From contig OW799235.1 of assembly GCA_941918925.1 (NCBI GenBank), positions 46,124,701 to 46,188,700 on the forward strand: a stretch of DNA of 64,000 nt, written 5' to 3'. Below, in pieces: positions 21,840 to 32,770 of the stretch. A program made the position numbers and the translations under genes. The notes beneath the pieces were generated by a model, which saw only the letters and a program-made list of their open reading frames with translations, was not told the origin of the DNA and ran no database searches. Position 1 is the stretch's first letter. Each line of letters opens with the position of its first letter. Source of the stretch: Phyto melanocephala (taxonomy: Eukaryota; Arthropoda; Insecta; Diptera; Rhinophoridae).

Positions 21840-22655
21840 GCATACCATATCGAGTACGCGAGGAGAAAGAAGTTTGATGTCGTACTTGGATGTGACGCCA
21901 ACGCACATCACAGCCAGTGGGGAAGTAGTGACATAAATGAATGAGGTGAGAAAACTTTTGATTTCATAACTACTAACAATCTCTATATTTGTAATAAGGG
22001 CAGTATGCCGACATTCAGAACTAGGGATAGAGAGGCAGTTATAGATATTACTTTGACGAATAGCGGTAATGATTTTGTAAGGGGATGGAAGGTTGCGAGT
22101 GAATACTTGTTTTCAGAACACAGCAGGATCCATTTTGAATTGGACTATACCAGATCTAGTAGGGAACCCTATAGGAACCCGCGCAGAACGAATTGGGCGT
22201 CTTTTAGGGAGACTACTATGTATGGTATAGGGGATATATCAATGATATAGATTTGGTGGTGGGGAGACTAACTGACACTCTTATGGGGAGTAACGGGGCG
22301 GAAAAGGAAAAGGGAACAGCCGAAATGGTGGACCAGGGAACTGGGTGTTCAAAAGTCTATGGTTAGAAAGAAATTTAATAGGGCGAAGGCCAGTAGGAAG
22401 GCTAAAGATTGGGAGACCTATAAAGTGTGTTTAAATAAGTATAAAGGGGAACTCAAGAGGGCCAAAAGGGCATCGTGGACGAGGTTTTGCGAGTCCATAG
22501 AGTCTGTAAATGAGCTATCAAGGTTCAGGAAAACATTATCCAAAGACACTATGGTACCTGATTATATGCAGAGAACGGATGGCTTGTGGACAGAGTCTTG
22601 CTCGGAGACCCTAGATCTACTTATGGAGACACACTTTCCCGGCTGTGTGAATGCA
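21840..22655 (+). pseudogene. LOA-type LINE fragment: endonuclease to RT linker
   Basis: The sequence matches the LOA-type LINEs at 24295-29115 and 36768-39660, starting in the endonuclease (VVLGCDANAHHSQWGSSDIN, about 21880). It passes through PTFRTRDREAVIDITLTNSG (22010) and ends in METHFPGCVN (about 22655). It is truncated at both ends and internally deleted near 22240-22300. The right end abuts a BEL fragment without a visible duplication. Confidence 0.85.
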
Positions 22656-23845
22656 GAAGAACTCGAGAAAATTCCCAAAACTATTAACGACAACGGAATT
22701 AGAACAAGCGCTAATTTCCATTATCGCACAAATACAAGCATCAGGTTTCAAAGAAGAAATTAAACAACTAAAAAGATACCATTAACTACGAGGAGTAAGT
22801 AACCTAAGCAATCTGTCACCCTTTTTGGACAAAAATGGACTTATTAGTGTCGGTGGCCGACTTCATGAGTCATCATTGGCATATGATACAAAACACCAGC
22901 TGCTCATTCCTTACAACGATCCCATCTCAAAGCTACTGTTTCAGTTCATTTGGAGCTGGTGAGTGATCTTACAACCGAAGCATTCAAAAAAAAAAAAAAA
23001 AAAACAGTAATTCACTCTTCCACCGCTCAGGAAGCAATTACAAATGCATGCAACAACAAGGGGATACAATTCAATTTCATACCGCCAAGAGCACCACATT
23101 TTGGTGGTCTATGGGAAGCAGCTGTGAAATCCGCAAAAACCCTGCTCATTAGAAGCATGAGAAATGCATCCTTAACCTATGAAGAACTCGAAACATTAGT
23201 TGTGGAAATTGAGGCAATACTTAACTCCAGACCAATTTCGCCAATGTCAAATGATTCAAATGACATTACTGCACTTACTCCAGGACACTTTTTTGGCGAG
23301 CCGCTCACTGCTCAAATTGACGCCCACGACATATCTATGAAAACCAGCTTGAAATCCAGATGGCAGTTAGTTTTTTACCTGAAGCACGAATTTTGGACCA
23401 GATGGTCAAGGGAATATCTCAATGAACTCCAGTACCGAAACAAATGGCAAGAAAGATCAAAAAATCTTCAGCCAGGAGACATTGTCATCCTCAAAGAAGA
23501 CAACATTCCCGTTATGAATGGCCCTTAGGACGGGTAATAAAAACCTATAATGGAAATGACGAGATTGTGAGAGTGGCAGATATTCAAACATCTTCAGGAA
23601 TACTGAAACGAGCAGTCCGATATTTGGCACCACTTCCCACACTTAAAGAAGAAGATGAATATTCTCAACAATCAATGCAACAGGCTATGACATCGATAGA
23701 AAATTCTAAATCTAATTCATCTACAACACCATCTGACGAAATAGTAAAACTTAAACGTCGAAAGATAGAAATCAATCAACAAACCCCATGCCCTGCAGTC
23801 CGTCAACATGTAACACCATCTGATTTCGAAGTATCAGTAACCTAA
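22656..23845 (+). pseudogene. third BEL/Pao relic: integrase region
   Basis: Begins with the pre-integrase segment (LSPFLDKNGLISVGGRLHES, about 22815) and the integrase tail HLELVSDLTTEAF (about 22950). After an internal deletion marked by a 19-A run (22986-23004) the frame reads QFNFIPPRAPHFGGLWEAAV, then EAILNSRPISPMSND. The C-terminal domain is NLQPGDIVILKEDN with GRVIKTYNGNDEIVRVADIQ and RYLAPLP, ending at 23845. A one-base shift lies near 23520. The sequence differs from the first BEL element, so it is a separate family. Confidence 0.85.
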
Positions 23846-24066
23846 GCTCTATAATGTCAAATACTAAAGCAATTTGTCATTAAAGGTTGTTGAACATAGG
23901 TAGTTCAACGCCGGGGTGTATGTTCATACTTCCACAGTTCATTTACACAATATGTGCACACATTTAAGGCACTGTTACGTTTAATATTTAATTGTAATCC
24001 ATTTTGCTGCATGTGCAGAATTTGATTATTATTATTTAAAATTATTTACATATTTAATTGCTTTAA
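23846..24066 (+). other. possible BEL 3' flank or LTR start
   Basis: After the stop codon a purine-containing GCCGGGGTGTA precedes TGTTCATACTTCC (about 23929), where a BEL LTR could start. No second LTR is present for comparison, so the boundary is unconfirmed. Confidence 0.35.
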
Positions 24067-24294
24067 AGGTGGAGTTACATACCATCCGTTCATGCGTTGT
24101 TGCGTTTGATACTTTTTCACCTTTTTATACGTTTCTAAACTCAAGTTACACACAATGCGTTTTATGCATCAACACTTATGTTTGAATCAGCTGTTGTGTT
24201 AGGGTTGCCATTCGTACTGTTTTAAACAGTACATGTACTGTTTTTTTGTAATATGTACTGTTATATTCACATGTGTTGAAGAAGGGGGTAAAGG

Positions 24295-25272
24295 GTGGAT
24301 GTGTTGAAGAAGGTGGTAAAGAGTATACCACCTGGTCCTCTTAATAGCGACAGTTTGGCTACAATTAAGGGAGCTAGGCCTGGTGACAATTTACCCTCTG
24401 CTAGCCGCGCGATGAAGGCTGGAAAGGTCTTGGTAATCTCCGGAGGTGATGTTCAAAAGGGACTCGCCAAAGGAGCATCATCTGGGTCTAATCAGTCTTT
24501 ATCTGCAGGGAAATCTGTTAATTCCTGTCCAAACCCTACGAAAAGCTCCAGAACAGGAGGCGTAAAGAGGGTAAGGTCTAGTGATGAACAAAAACCCCCT
24601 GCGGCTAAGAGGGTTGGTCAGTCTGTAAGCGGCTCTCTTGTTGATCACCGCAAGGAGATAAGCAGGAGAGCTGGCTCCAGAGAGGATCAGCCCTCGACAT
24701 CGAAGAAGCTGAAGGCATCGTCGAGTAAGGACGGTATTCTGGCAGCTGTTATTGATCGCACTGATCCGGATGGTAAGATCAGTGTTGAGAGATGGCAGGT
24801 GGTAGAAAACAAACTTCTCGATGAAATCTTCAGCGTGAAGGAACGGCATGACGAGGTAGCGTTCAGAGGGGCCGATTGGGCCAGGGGTGTCAAGACCGTC
24901 AGTTGCGGTAATCAAAAGACCTTTGAGTTTTTGAAGGCTGCAATTGTCAGGTGTGGCAGTGCTTGTCCTGACGCCAATCTGGATGTTATACCATCGTCGG
25001 AACTGCCATTGAGGCCAGTGGTCACAGTGTGGATCCCTCCTCCTCTTAAAACGGTGGAGGTCATACTGGGAGTGCTGACCAATCAGAATGAGGGTCTTGA
25101 TACGAGCTAGTGGAAGCTGATAGCTTCTATGGGCTGTAAAGAGAACCAGGGGAGGGACTTTCGGTTCGCAGTAGACCAAGAGTCCCTTAAAAAGCTGGAG
25201 TCGATGAAAGGGGTTGCTATTTTCGGGTTAGGATCTATCAGGTTTAGATTTTCTAAAAATGATAGATCCTAA
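24295..25272 (+). pseudogene. LOA-type LINE ORF1 (gag-like)
   Basis: A 325-codon frame encodes the LINE's RNA-binding ORF1 protein. The N-terminal 140 residues are basic and serine-rich (KRVRSSDEQKPPAAKRVG). The C-terminal domain reads GILAAVIDRTDPDGKIS, VSCGNQKTFEFLKAAI, LRPVVTVWIPPP and FGLGSIRFRFSKN, matching the ORF1 domain found in LOA-group insect LINEs (I believe DUF4780). One in-frame TAG at 25108-25110 interrupts it; the reading frame continues beyond to the stop at 25270-25272. It overlaps ORF2 by 14 nt. Just upstream (24269-24325) a 28-bp segment around ATGTGTTGAAGAAGG is duplicated in tandem, and the first ATG of the second copy is the chosen start. Confidence 0.8.
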
Positions 25273-28200
25273 GAGGTTGAAAGTGGTGCAGATAAACTTG
25301 CATCACTGTGAAGCAGCCTCAACCGAATTAGCAACCCATCTCATTGACAAAGCCGTGGACGTGGCCTTAATTCAGGAGCCCTGGTTGAGAAAAAACCGGG
25401 TTGCTGGATTAAAGGTCACGGGGTATTCGTTATTCGTACCCCACTCCGGTGAGAAGGTACGAACATGTATAATGGCAAAGAGTGAATACAAATTTATGTT
25501 TTCTCATTCTTTCAGCAATGGTGATCTGACGGTCGTGACAGGAGAGGCTATGGACAGAACGGTCCTGGCACTTGCATCGGTATACTTACCATATGAGGCT
25601 TTAGACCCACCTGGTGAGAAAGTTAAGGAGTTGGAGGAATACTCAGGCAGAAAAGGCTTGAGACTGATATTGGGTTGCGACGCGAACGCTCACCATACCC
25701 AATGGGGTAGTGCCGACATCAACAAAAGAGGTGAGTCTGTGTTTGATTTTATTATTGCTAATAATCTCTATATCTGTAATAGGGGGAATACGCCAACATT
25801 CAAAACTAGGGATAGGGAGGCAGTAATAGATATAACGCTGACGAACCATAGGGATTTAGTAGAGGATTGGAGGGTAGATTTAGGTTGTTCCTTCTCTGAT
25901 CACAGTCGTCTATCCTTTAGTCTTGTCTTTGAAGGGTCGAAAAGGCGTCCGTATAGGAATCCGAGAAGGACGGATTGGGTCTCTTTTTCGGGACTAGTGG
26001 AGGATAATCTTAGGGTTATGCGTGATTTGGAGTCGTCCACGTCAGGTGTGGAGCGCTTTGTGAGCACCTTCACGGGGGTTTTGACTGAAAGCTTTGAGCG
26101 ATCTTGCCCCCTGAACTTTCCGGGCAAACGCATGCAGCCGAGGTGGTGAACGGCGGAGCTGGGGGCTCAGCGAGCCACTGTCAGAAGGCTGTTCAATAGG
26201 GCGAAGTATACGCGTAGGGAAATTGATTGGGATAACTATAGACTAGGTTATAATAGATATAAGGGGGACATCAGAAAGGCGAAAAGGGACTCGTGGATTA
26301 GATTTAGCGAGTCAGTGGATTCTGTAAATGAATTATCCAGGTTTAGACGGATATTATCTAAGGACCCTGCAGTCCCTGGATTTATTCAGAGACCGGATGA
26401 TTCGTGGACAGAATCCAGCTCTGAAACCCTCGAATTGCTAATGGAGACTCACTTCCCGGGATGTGTTAACCCTGGGGCAGTGGGATTGTTCGGTGATGAA
26501 CGTTTCCTGGGTCTACACTCAGGACCTGAGGTCAGGGAGGCGGATATGATAACCTTGGATAAGGTGACATGGGCGGTTAATACTTTTGGGCCTTACAGAT
26601 CGGCAGGGCCGGATGGTATTTTTCCGGCAATGTTACAGAATATTCAGGGCTCATCGCTCCTGCTGCTGGTTGAACTATTTAGGACTTGTGTGTTGAATAG
26701 TTATGTTCCTAGGGGGTGGAGGGAGGTCAGGGTTATCTTTATACCCAAATCATGTAGGACTGGTCACTCGAAACCCAGGGACTTTAGACCAATTAGTCTT
26801 TCGTCTTTTCTTTTGAAAACCTTAGAAAGACTGATTGATCTACATTTAAGGGCAAGGTTTGATTCTGGCGTAATCAGCAGCGCTCAACATGCCTATCGTA
26901 GGAGTAGGTCTGTCGAGAGTGCGCTGCATGATGTGGTTGGTTACATTGAGAAAGGGTTGCTGAACAGGGAATACACCCTGGCGGCATTCCTGGATATAGA
27001 GGGCGCCTTTAATAATTTGAGAATAGAGGCTATAGGACAGGCACTGGTTGATCTAGGGGTTCCGTCATTCTTGGTGGAATGGATAACCCTGATGCTCAGA
27101 AGCAGAGTTATTCATTTGGACTGGGAAAACGAACACCTAAGGAAACTGGTGACCAGAGGAACCCCACAGGGGGGGTATTATTTCCCTTATTATGGCTTTT
27201 GGCTGTCAATGTTGTATTAAGGCACTTTGACAGGATAGGACAGAAAGTCGTGGCCTTTGCGGATGATGTAGTTTTATTGGTATCGGGCAAGTTTCTGCCG
27301 ACAATTGGCGAAGTCATGCAAAGGGCGTTGGACGATCTGTCATTTTGGGCTACTGATAAGGGTTTGGGAGTCAACCCAGGAAAGACAGAGTTGGTTCTTT
27401 TTACTAGGAGACATAGGGTGGTGGGATTGAAACTACCGGTGCTAGGAGGTGTAGAGCTTAGACTATCTAATAGTGCTAAGTATTTGGGAGTTTTTCTGGA
27501 CAGCAAGCTGTCCTGGGGGAGAAACACTCAGGAAAGGCTGAAAAGGGGTCTCAATGCCTACTATGCTTGCAGATCATCGATAGGTAGGAGTTGGGGACTT
27601 CGGCCGTCAGTGGTGGGATGGCTTTATACTTCGGTGGTCAGACCAATTCTTACATATGGATGCTGTGTTTGGTGGGAGGCATTGGGGCTTGCTAGTCGTA
27701 GGAACCTTCTGTCTAAGGCTCAGAGATGTGTTTCGATCGGCATGACAGGTGCCATGAGAAGTATTCCTCAGGCTGCCCTGGATGTTATTCTTCACTTTCT
27801 GCCTATTGAGCAGTATGTAAGGGGAATGGCAGCCAGGGGCGTTCTTAGACTGAGGGAGTTAGGATTGTTGGGGGATTTCAGGCAGGGTCATTCACGGATC
27901 TTGGGTGAAATTAGTGGAGGGGGTTATTGCCTGGGTTTGCCCGGCTCCACAGACTATGTGGGTGCTAGGGTCGATTTTGGGAGTCTGCCAAGAGTGGTCA
28001 TGCCGGTTAGAGAGGACTGGGTGGGCAAGAGCAGACTGTTTGGTGGCGTTGCTGTCTTTACTGATGGCTCGAAGATGGGGGGCACTGGTACGGAGGTCTA
28101 TATTGAGGATCTGGATATCAGGAAATCATATAGACTCCCTGACGACTGTAGTGTGTTTCAGGCGGAGGTTCTAGGGATCATGAAGGCCGTGGAACTGGTT

Positions 28201-28914
28201 AGGGGTAACATCAACGCGGGCTCGGAGGTCACTATATATGTGGATAGCCAGGCGGCTCTTAGTGCCATGAGGGGCTATCATGTAAATTCCAGTCTGGTCG
28301 ATGACTGTAGGAGAGCTCTACGGGAGATCTTAATGGAGTACAGGTTGAGACTATGCTGGGTGCCAGGTCACTCAAACATTGGCGGGAATGAGATAGCTGA
28401 TGAGTTGGCGAGACTGGGCTCGGTAATAGTGGATCCTGATAGGGTGGAGGCGGTTAGGCCTCCATTAGGTTTCTATTTCAGTAGGATAAGGGAATGGGTT
28501 CTAGGCGAGACTAATCGGGACTGGAGTAACCGAACGGATTGCAGAGTATCACGGACGCTGTGGCCGATACTCAGCAAATCTGATTCGGATTTGCTTCTGG
28601 TCAGGGATATGGTCTGCGTGAGGACCATGATAGGGATTATTACGGGCCACTGCATGTTGGGCAGAGTGGCGGTAAGAATTGGGCGGAGCCTCTCGGATAT
28701 GTGTAGACTGTGTGAGGATCCGGAGGAGTTGGAGTCAGTTGAGCACATTCTGTGCCAATGTCCTAGACTGCAAATTGGCAGATTGAGATAGCTGGGTAGT
28801 AGATTTCTCCGCGAATTGGGTGATGTCTCGAGCTATGGACTCGAGAATCTGATAGGATTCGTAATGGGAATGACCTGGCTTCGTGACTTGAGACCGGGAA
28901 TGGGTCGTTTGTAG
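25259..28914 (+). pseudogene. LOA-type LINE ORF2: endonuclease, RT, RNase H
   Basis: ORF2 encodes a multi-domain retrotransposition enzyme. The endonuclease spans residues 1-220 (VVQINLHHCEAAS, LIQEPWL, LILGCDANAHHTQWG, DITLTN, SDHSRLSFS). The RT domain runs from about 26580 to 27490 (GPYRSAGPDGIFPAMLQN, LAAFLDIEGAFNNL, RGTPQGG, catalytic FADDVVLL). The RNase H domain is at about 28050-28420 (AVFTDGSKMGGTG, QAEVLGIMKAVE, IYVDSQAALSAM, GNEIADELARLG). The C-terminal zinc-like motif is CRLCEDPEELESVEHILCQC. Lesions are few: in-frame stops at 26147-26149 and 28789-28791, and one missing G in the G run near 27168-27174. Both stops fit loss of a tryptophan codon. The element is nearly complete and recently active in evolutionary terms. 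Confidence 0.92.
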
Positions 28915-29115
28915 GGTTTTGGCTCTCTTTTTTGGCTTTAGTTGTTGTCCACTTCTCAACTTTTTTCTGTCTTCTTTCTTTCTTCCCCCTTCTCTTCTTC
29001 TCTCCTCTATCTCTTATTACTTTAAGGCATCACAATGGACCGTATTGGTCTCTGGGTGAGGGTGTGAAGGTTACTTCACACCGGCCTTACTTACCTACCT
29101 ACCTACCTTCACAAT
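28915..29115 (+). repeat. LOA-type LINE 3' UTR and CCTA-rich tail
   Basis: The 3' UTR is T/C-rich, contains GGACCGTATTGGTCTC, and ends in short CTTACCTACCTACC repeats instead of poly(A). The LINE ending near 39680 carries the related GGACCTTATTGGTCTC and a TACCTAATTACC end, supporting one family. Confidence 0.7.
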
Positions 29116-29431
29116 ACCTGCAACAGTACGAAAAAGTACTGTTTTTGTACTGTTTTTGGATATATGTACATGCATTGAATTTTGTAATTTTTTTAACAAT
29201 GAAATAGGAAAAAATTGTATTGTTAAATGTGTACAAAAAAAGGATAAATATTTATAATTTATTTTTAAATTAACTTTATTTGTAAGCATAAATTATTTTC
29301 TTTTATATAACTATACCACCTCTATTTGTGTTGTATAATTATTTATTGAATTTTAAAAATTATCAAATGTATTCATTTTAAAAATTCAATTGATTTTTTT
29401 TAGAAATTTTTTTTAAACAATATTTAATTAA
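29116..29431. other. hAT interior between LINE and Helitron
   Basis: AT-rich sequence beginning with GTACTGTTTTT repeats of the host hAT element. No gene is seen. Confidence 0.5.
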
Positions 29432-30084
29432 TCTATATATATAAAAATCAATGTGTGTTTGTATGTTTGTATGTTTGTTTGTGCTTTATAGACGGTTAAA
29501 CGGCTGGACCGATTTCCTTGAAATTTTCACAGAATCTTCCTGTATGTCTGGAAGGAACTATAGGCTATACTTTGGTTTGAAATTGTAAGTGGGTGGGGTG
29601 CCACGCCCTATTAAAGAATAAGTATTAAATATTACATATCACGAAAGTTAATGCAGCTAGAGTCTTCAAGTTAAGTACGGTAAACTTTGACATCCACAGG
29701 AACATTTGGGTAAAAAAAGGGCGGACTTCCAATAGTAGGCGTGGCCACATGAATTAAATACTAAAATTCGTATACTTGGAAAACGATATCGATTAGAGTA
29801 GTAAAATTTTGCAAAAGCAACTTTGATATTCAAATAAACATTTATGGAAAAAATGGGTCCATTAACAATAGTGGGCGTGGCACCTACCATATGAATTAAA
29901 TACTAAAATTCGTATATCTGGAAATCGATATCGATTAGAGTAGTAAAATTTTGCAAAAGCAACTTTGATATTCGAATAAATATTTATGGTAAAAATGGGT
30001 GCATTAGCAATATTGGGCGTGGCACCTGCCATATGAATTAAATACTAAAATTTGGGGTGGCGAAGCACACCGGGTATTAGCTAG
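29432..30084 (+). mobile_element. non-autonomous Helitron (HINE-like), copy 1
   Basis: It starts TCTATATATATAAAAATC, carries GGTTAAACGGCTGGACCGAT and ends GGTGGCGAAGCACACCGGG with TATTAGCTAG. These are the typical start, core and CTAG-ended tail of arthropod Helitron-associated elements, which lack terminal inverted repeats. Internally a roughly 143-bp unit (starting ACTAAAATTCGTAT, containing CGATATCGATTAGAGTAG) is repeated. No Rep/helicase is encoded. A second copy is at 54857-55525. Confidence 0.85.
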
Positions 30085-30631
30085 TACTATATATAACTTA
30101 AAAAATATTAATTTTAATTGACAAATTATCAATTTTAAAGTAGACTTTACTTTATTATTCATAAAATATGTTATTGTCTTTAAAATAAACTTCAAAAAAA
30201 TTATTAAAAATAATATTATAGTCAACTTTAACAAGAAATGTTTTCTTTTTGTTGAGCCTAAATATTAGTTTCTTAAATATTGTTAAATATTGATTTTAAG
30301 TTCAATAACAATTTCTATGCGTGATAGATTAAGTGCCATTATTACAACTTGTCTTTAGTTAAAGGTATGATTTTGTCTGTTCGATAAATAGCTTTGCATT
30401 ATTACAACCATTTTTTTATTGTTATTATTATTAATTTTAATAATATTTAATGAAACAAAATTCTGCCTTTAGCTAACGGCAAGTTGTAATAATGGCCCTA
30501 AGTCTACTGATAATTTGTCAATTACAAGTGATATTTTTTACGTTATAAATAGTATTCCAAAAGTATTAATGGAATATTATTGTAATTTGAAGAAACAAAT
30601 TAGATAATTTCAAAATTCAACTAGTAGTTTT
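30085..30631. other. AT-rich non-coding
   Basis: No recognisable feature. GTAATAATGG-type phrases near 30330-30500 recur in AT-rich DNA here but have no clear boundary. Confidence 0.4.
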
Positions 30632-31392
30632 TATACCCTTCACACAGTGAAAGAGGGTATATATAGATTTGTCATTCTGTGCGAAATTTCTACAATTTTC
30701 ATTTCCGATCCCATAAAGTATATATTTTCTGAAAGCTTATGAATAGGGGAGTCGATTAAGCTCTGTCAGTCTGTCCGTCTGTCCGTGTGTATGTTGAAAT
30801 CAACTTTTTGAAGCCCCCGACATAGTTTGGACCCGGGTGAGGTATTAAAATATCAGAAATATTCGGGAGTAGATCGGTATTGAAAATCAGAAACATCGGT
30901 ACATAAACAACTGAGATATGAGCAAAAACCCACGACCACCTCGACTTTTTTTTCACAAAAACAACATTACAACAACAACATACATACATACAAACGTGTC
31001 ATCGAATCCCAGCTGAGCCAAAAAAAAAAATTTTTTAATTTTTTTTTTTTTATTTTTTATTTAATATATTATTTATATTTTTATTATTATTTTTTTTAAT
31101 TTTTTTGTTTTTTTAATTTGTTTTTTGTTTTATATATATTATATATATAATAATTTTTTTTTTATTTTTTTTTTAATTTTTTTTTTATTTTATTTTTTTT
31201 TTGTTTTCTTAACATACATACGTGAATTTATAATTTTACAATGGGATGTTTTTATATATGTATGTTTTTATATGTATATACGTATTTCATATGGGATGAA
31301 TGGTGACACAAACTACTGTTATTGCATGACTACACGTTGTGAAGGGTATATAAGATTCGGCACGGCCGAATATAGCGCTCTAACTTGTTTAA
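30632..31392 (+). repeat. interspersed repeat A, copy 1, with T-rich core
   Basis: It starts TTTTTATACCCTTCACACAG and ends AAGATTCGGCACGGCCGAAT followed by ATAGCGCTCTAACTTG. It contains ATCGAATCCCAGCTGAGCC and a 180-bp T-rich tract (31018-31205). Closely related copies are at 44821-45606 (same strand), 46113-46650 and 47429-48137 (opposite strand), with fragments at 4593-4700, 50081-50230, 50682-54172 and 59327-59445. ORFs within it are low-complexity artefacts. Confidence 0.8.
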
Positions 31393-32770
31393 ATTCAATT
31401 ACCAATTTCGAAATTCTATTTACTATTTTTTAAATATAATTAATAACTTTTGAAATACATTAGATCATTTTCAAAATAAAGTTTGAAAATATAGTGCATA
31501 GTTCTGAAATATAGTCAAAAATGTTAAAGCATTGGTAATTCGTTTATTCAAACTAATATCAATATTAAAATCAAAAAACGACGTTTAATTTGTGTTTTTG
31601 ACCACGTTAGTAACTTAAGATACTAAATATTTGTAGTTCGACTCGGTCTATATATGTATTGCATTTTGAAACAAATGCAATATTTTTTGTTACGTTTTCA
31701 TAGTTTTGTGTTATGTTATTAATTTACTTATTTTTAAAACATATGTGATGTATTGAATTAAAAGTTAAGTCACCGTTATGTTCTCATATTTTTTTCAAGT
31801 TTTTATGTTTCTTCTTAACTTTTTTTAAATAAAAATGTGATGTATTGAAGTAAAAGTTATGTTATCAAAATCAAAATGTACTGTTTTTTTTTGGAAAATT
31901 ACTGTTTTTTCCCCCTCAATGTACTTTTTTTCACTTTTCAAATATGGCAACCCTATGTTGTGTTTATATTTGTACTAACTAAAAACAATTTTGCCAACAT
32001 GGAAAGTAAAATTGACAATTTAAGGGAATTTATAGAATTCATTTAGTTTATGTACATGATATTTTGTGATACAAAAAGTTCAAAAATAACACAAGCATCA
32101 ATAAGCATCTCCTCCATTGCACTTGTTTTATTTTAACAATAAACAGAGATGACACTCAGCACATAATAGTTATCGATAAGTAGAATAAAAATTTTGGTAA
32201 TGAGAAAATTGTGTTTAAAATTATTTTTTATGCTTTATGTGCTTCTTAAAAGTAATTGTAAACTTTATTTCGAATGCTTTTTCTTTTATAAAAAACATTT
32301 TTTAATACAAAAAAAAAAATGAAAAAAATAAATCCACCACACAATCAGATTTATTGATACATCGACAAAAAAATATTATTTGTCATCCATGGCTATCAAC
32401 AACAGCTGACATTTATTCACCTTTTATGCGACGGATACAAAAGTAGAAAGTAAACCTACTTTGCTGCGTTGATACGTTTATGCATTTTATGCGTTTTGCC
32501 GTGTAACATGTCACATACAATTACACTGATTCTACTTTTTGACTGATGCATAAAACGGAACAACGGATAGAACGCATGGTATGTAACTCCAGCTTAATAA
32601 AGTTATACGTCATATTTTACGTTGCTGACTTGTATTTTATATTTAGTAATAATTCTGTGGAGTTCATTGCACAACTTTTGCAAGGTAAAAAAATTTAAAT
32701 ATGAGGTGCAATGAACCAAAGTAAAATAATTAATAAAACAATAATACATTAATGCTATGTCAGCAATGTA
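31393..32770. other. AT-rich DNA: hAT right end and TTAA element right end
   Basis: No genes. It holds the right hAT terminus (to 31955), the right part of the TTAA element (to 32593) and a short spacer before the mariner at 32771. Confidence 0.5.

Larger units (their letters stand above)
24200..31955. mobile_element. hAT-like element, ends TAGGGTTGCCAT, duplication TGTTGTGT
   Basis: It begins TAGGGTTGCCAT and ends ATGGCAACCCTA. TGTTGTGT is present at 24192-24199 and 31956-31963. GTACTGTTTTT repeats crowd both ends (24212-24262, 29120-29160 and 31878-31930), as subterminal repeats often do in hAT elements. A LINE, a Helitron and an interspersed repeat are inserted inside. No hAT transposase was recognised. 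Confidence 0.8.
24067..32593. mobile_element. element with TTAA duplications and inverted ends
   Basis: TTAA flanks both sides (24063-24066 and 32594-32597). The ends share GGAGTTACATACCAT followed by a diverging GCGTT region, in inverse orientation. TTAA targets are used by piggyBac and Kolobok elements. No matching transposase was seen. Most of its 8.5 kb is a hAT-like element (24200-31955) inserted with its own 8-bp duplication, so the original element was under 0.8 kb. Confidence 0.75.

Noticed and set aside
24499..25179. 226-codon minus-strand ORF
   Set aside because: It is the antisense shadow of LINE ORF1 with no domain. Similar shadows at 27108-27527, 37806-38189 and 1123-1521 were also left out.
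30756..30989. 77-codon minus-strand ORF also found at 44949-45245
   Set aside because: The apparent conservation between the two loci comes from both being copies of repeat A, not from a conserved protein.
31125..31433. Phenylalanine/isoleucine-rich 102-codon ORF
   Set aside because: It lies in the T-rich core of repeat A and is low-complexity translation, not a gene. The same applies to 45374-45667 and 45349-45531.
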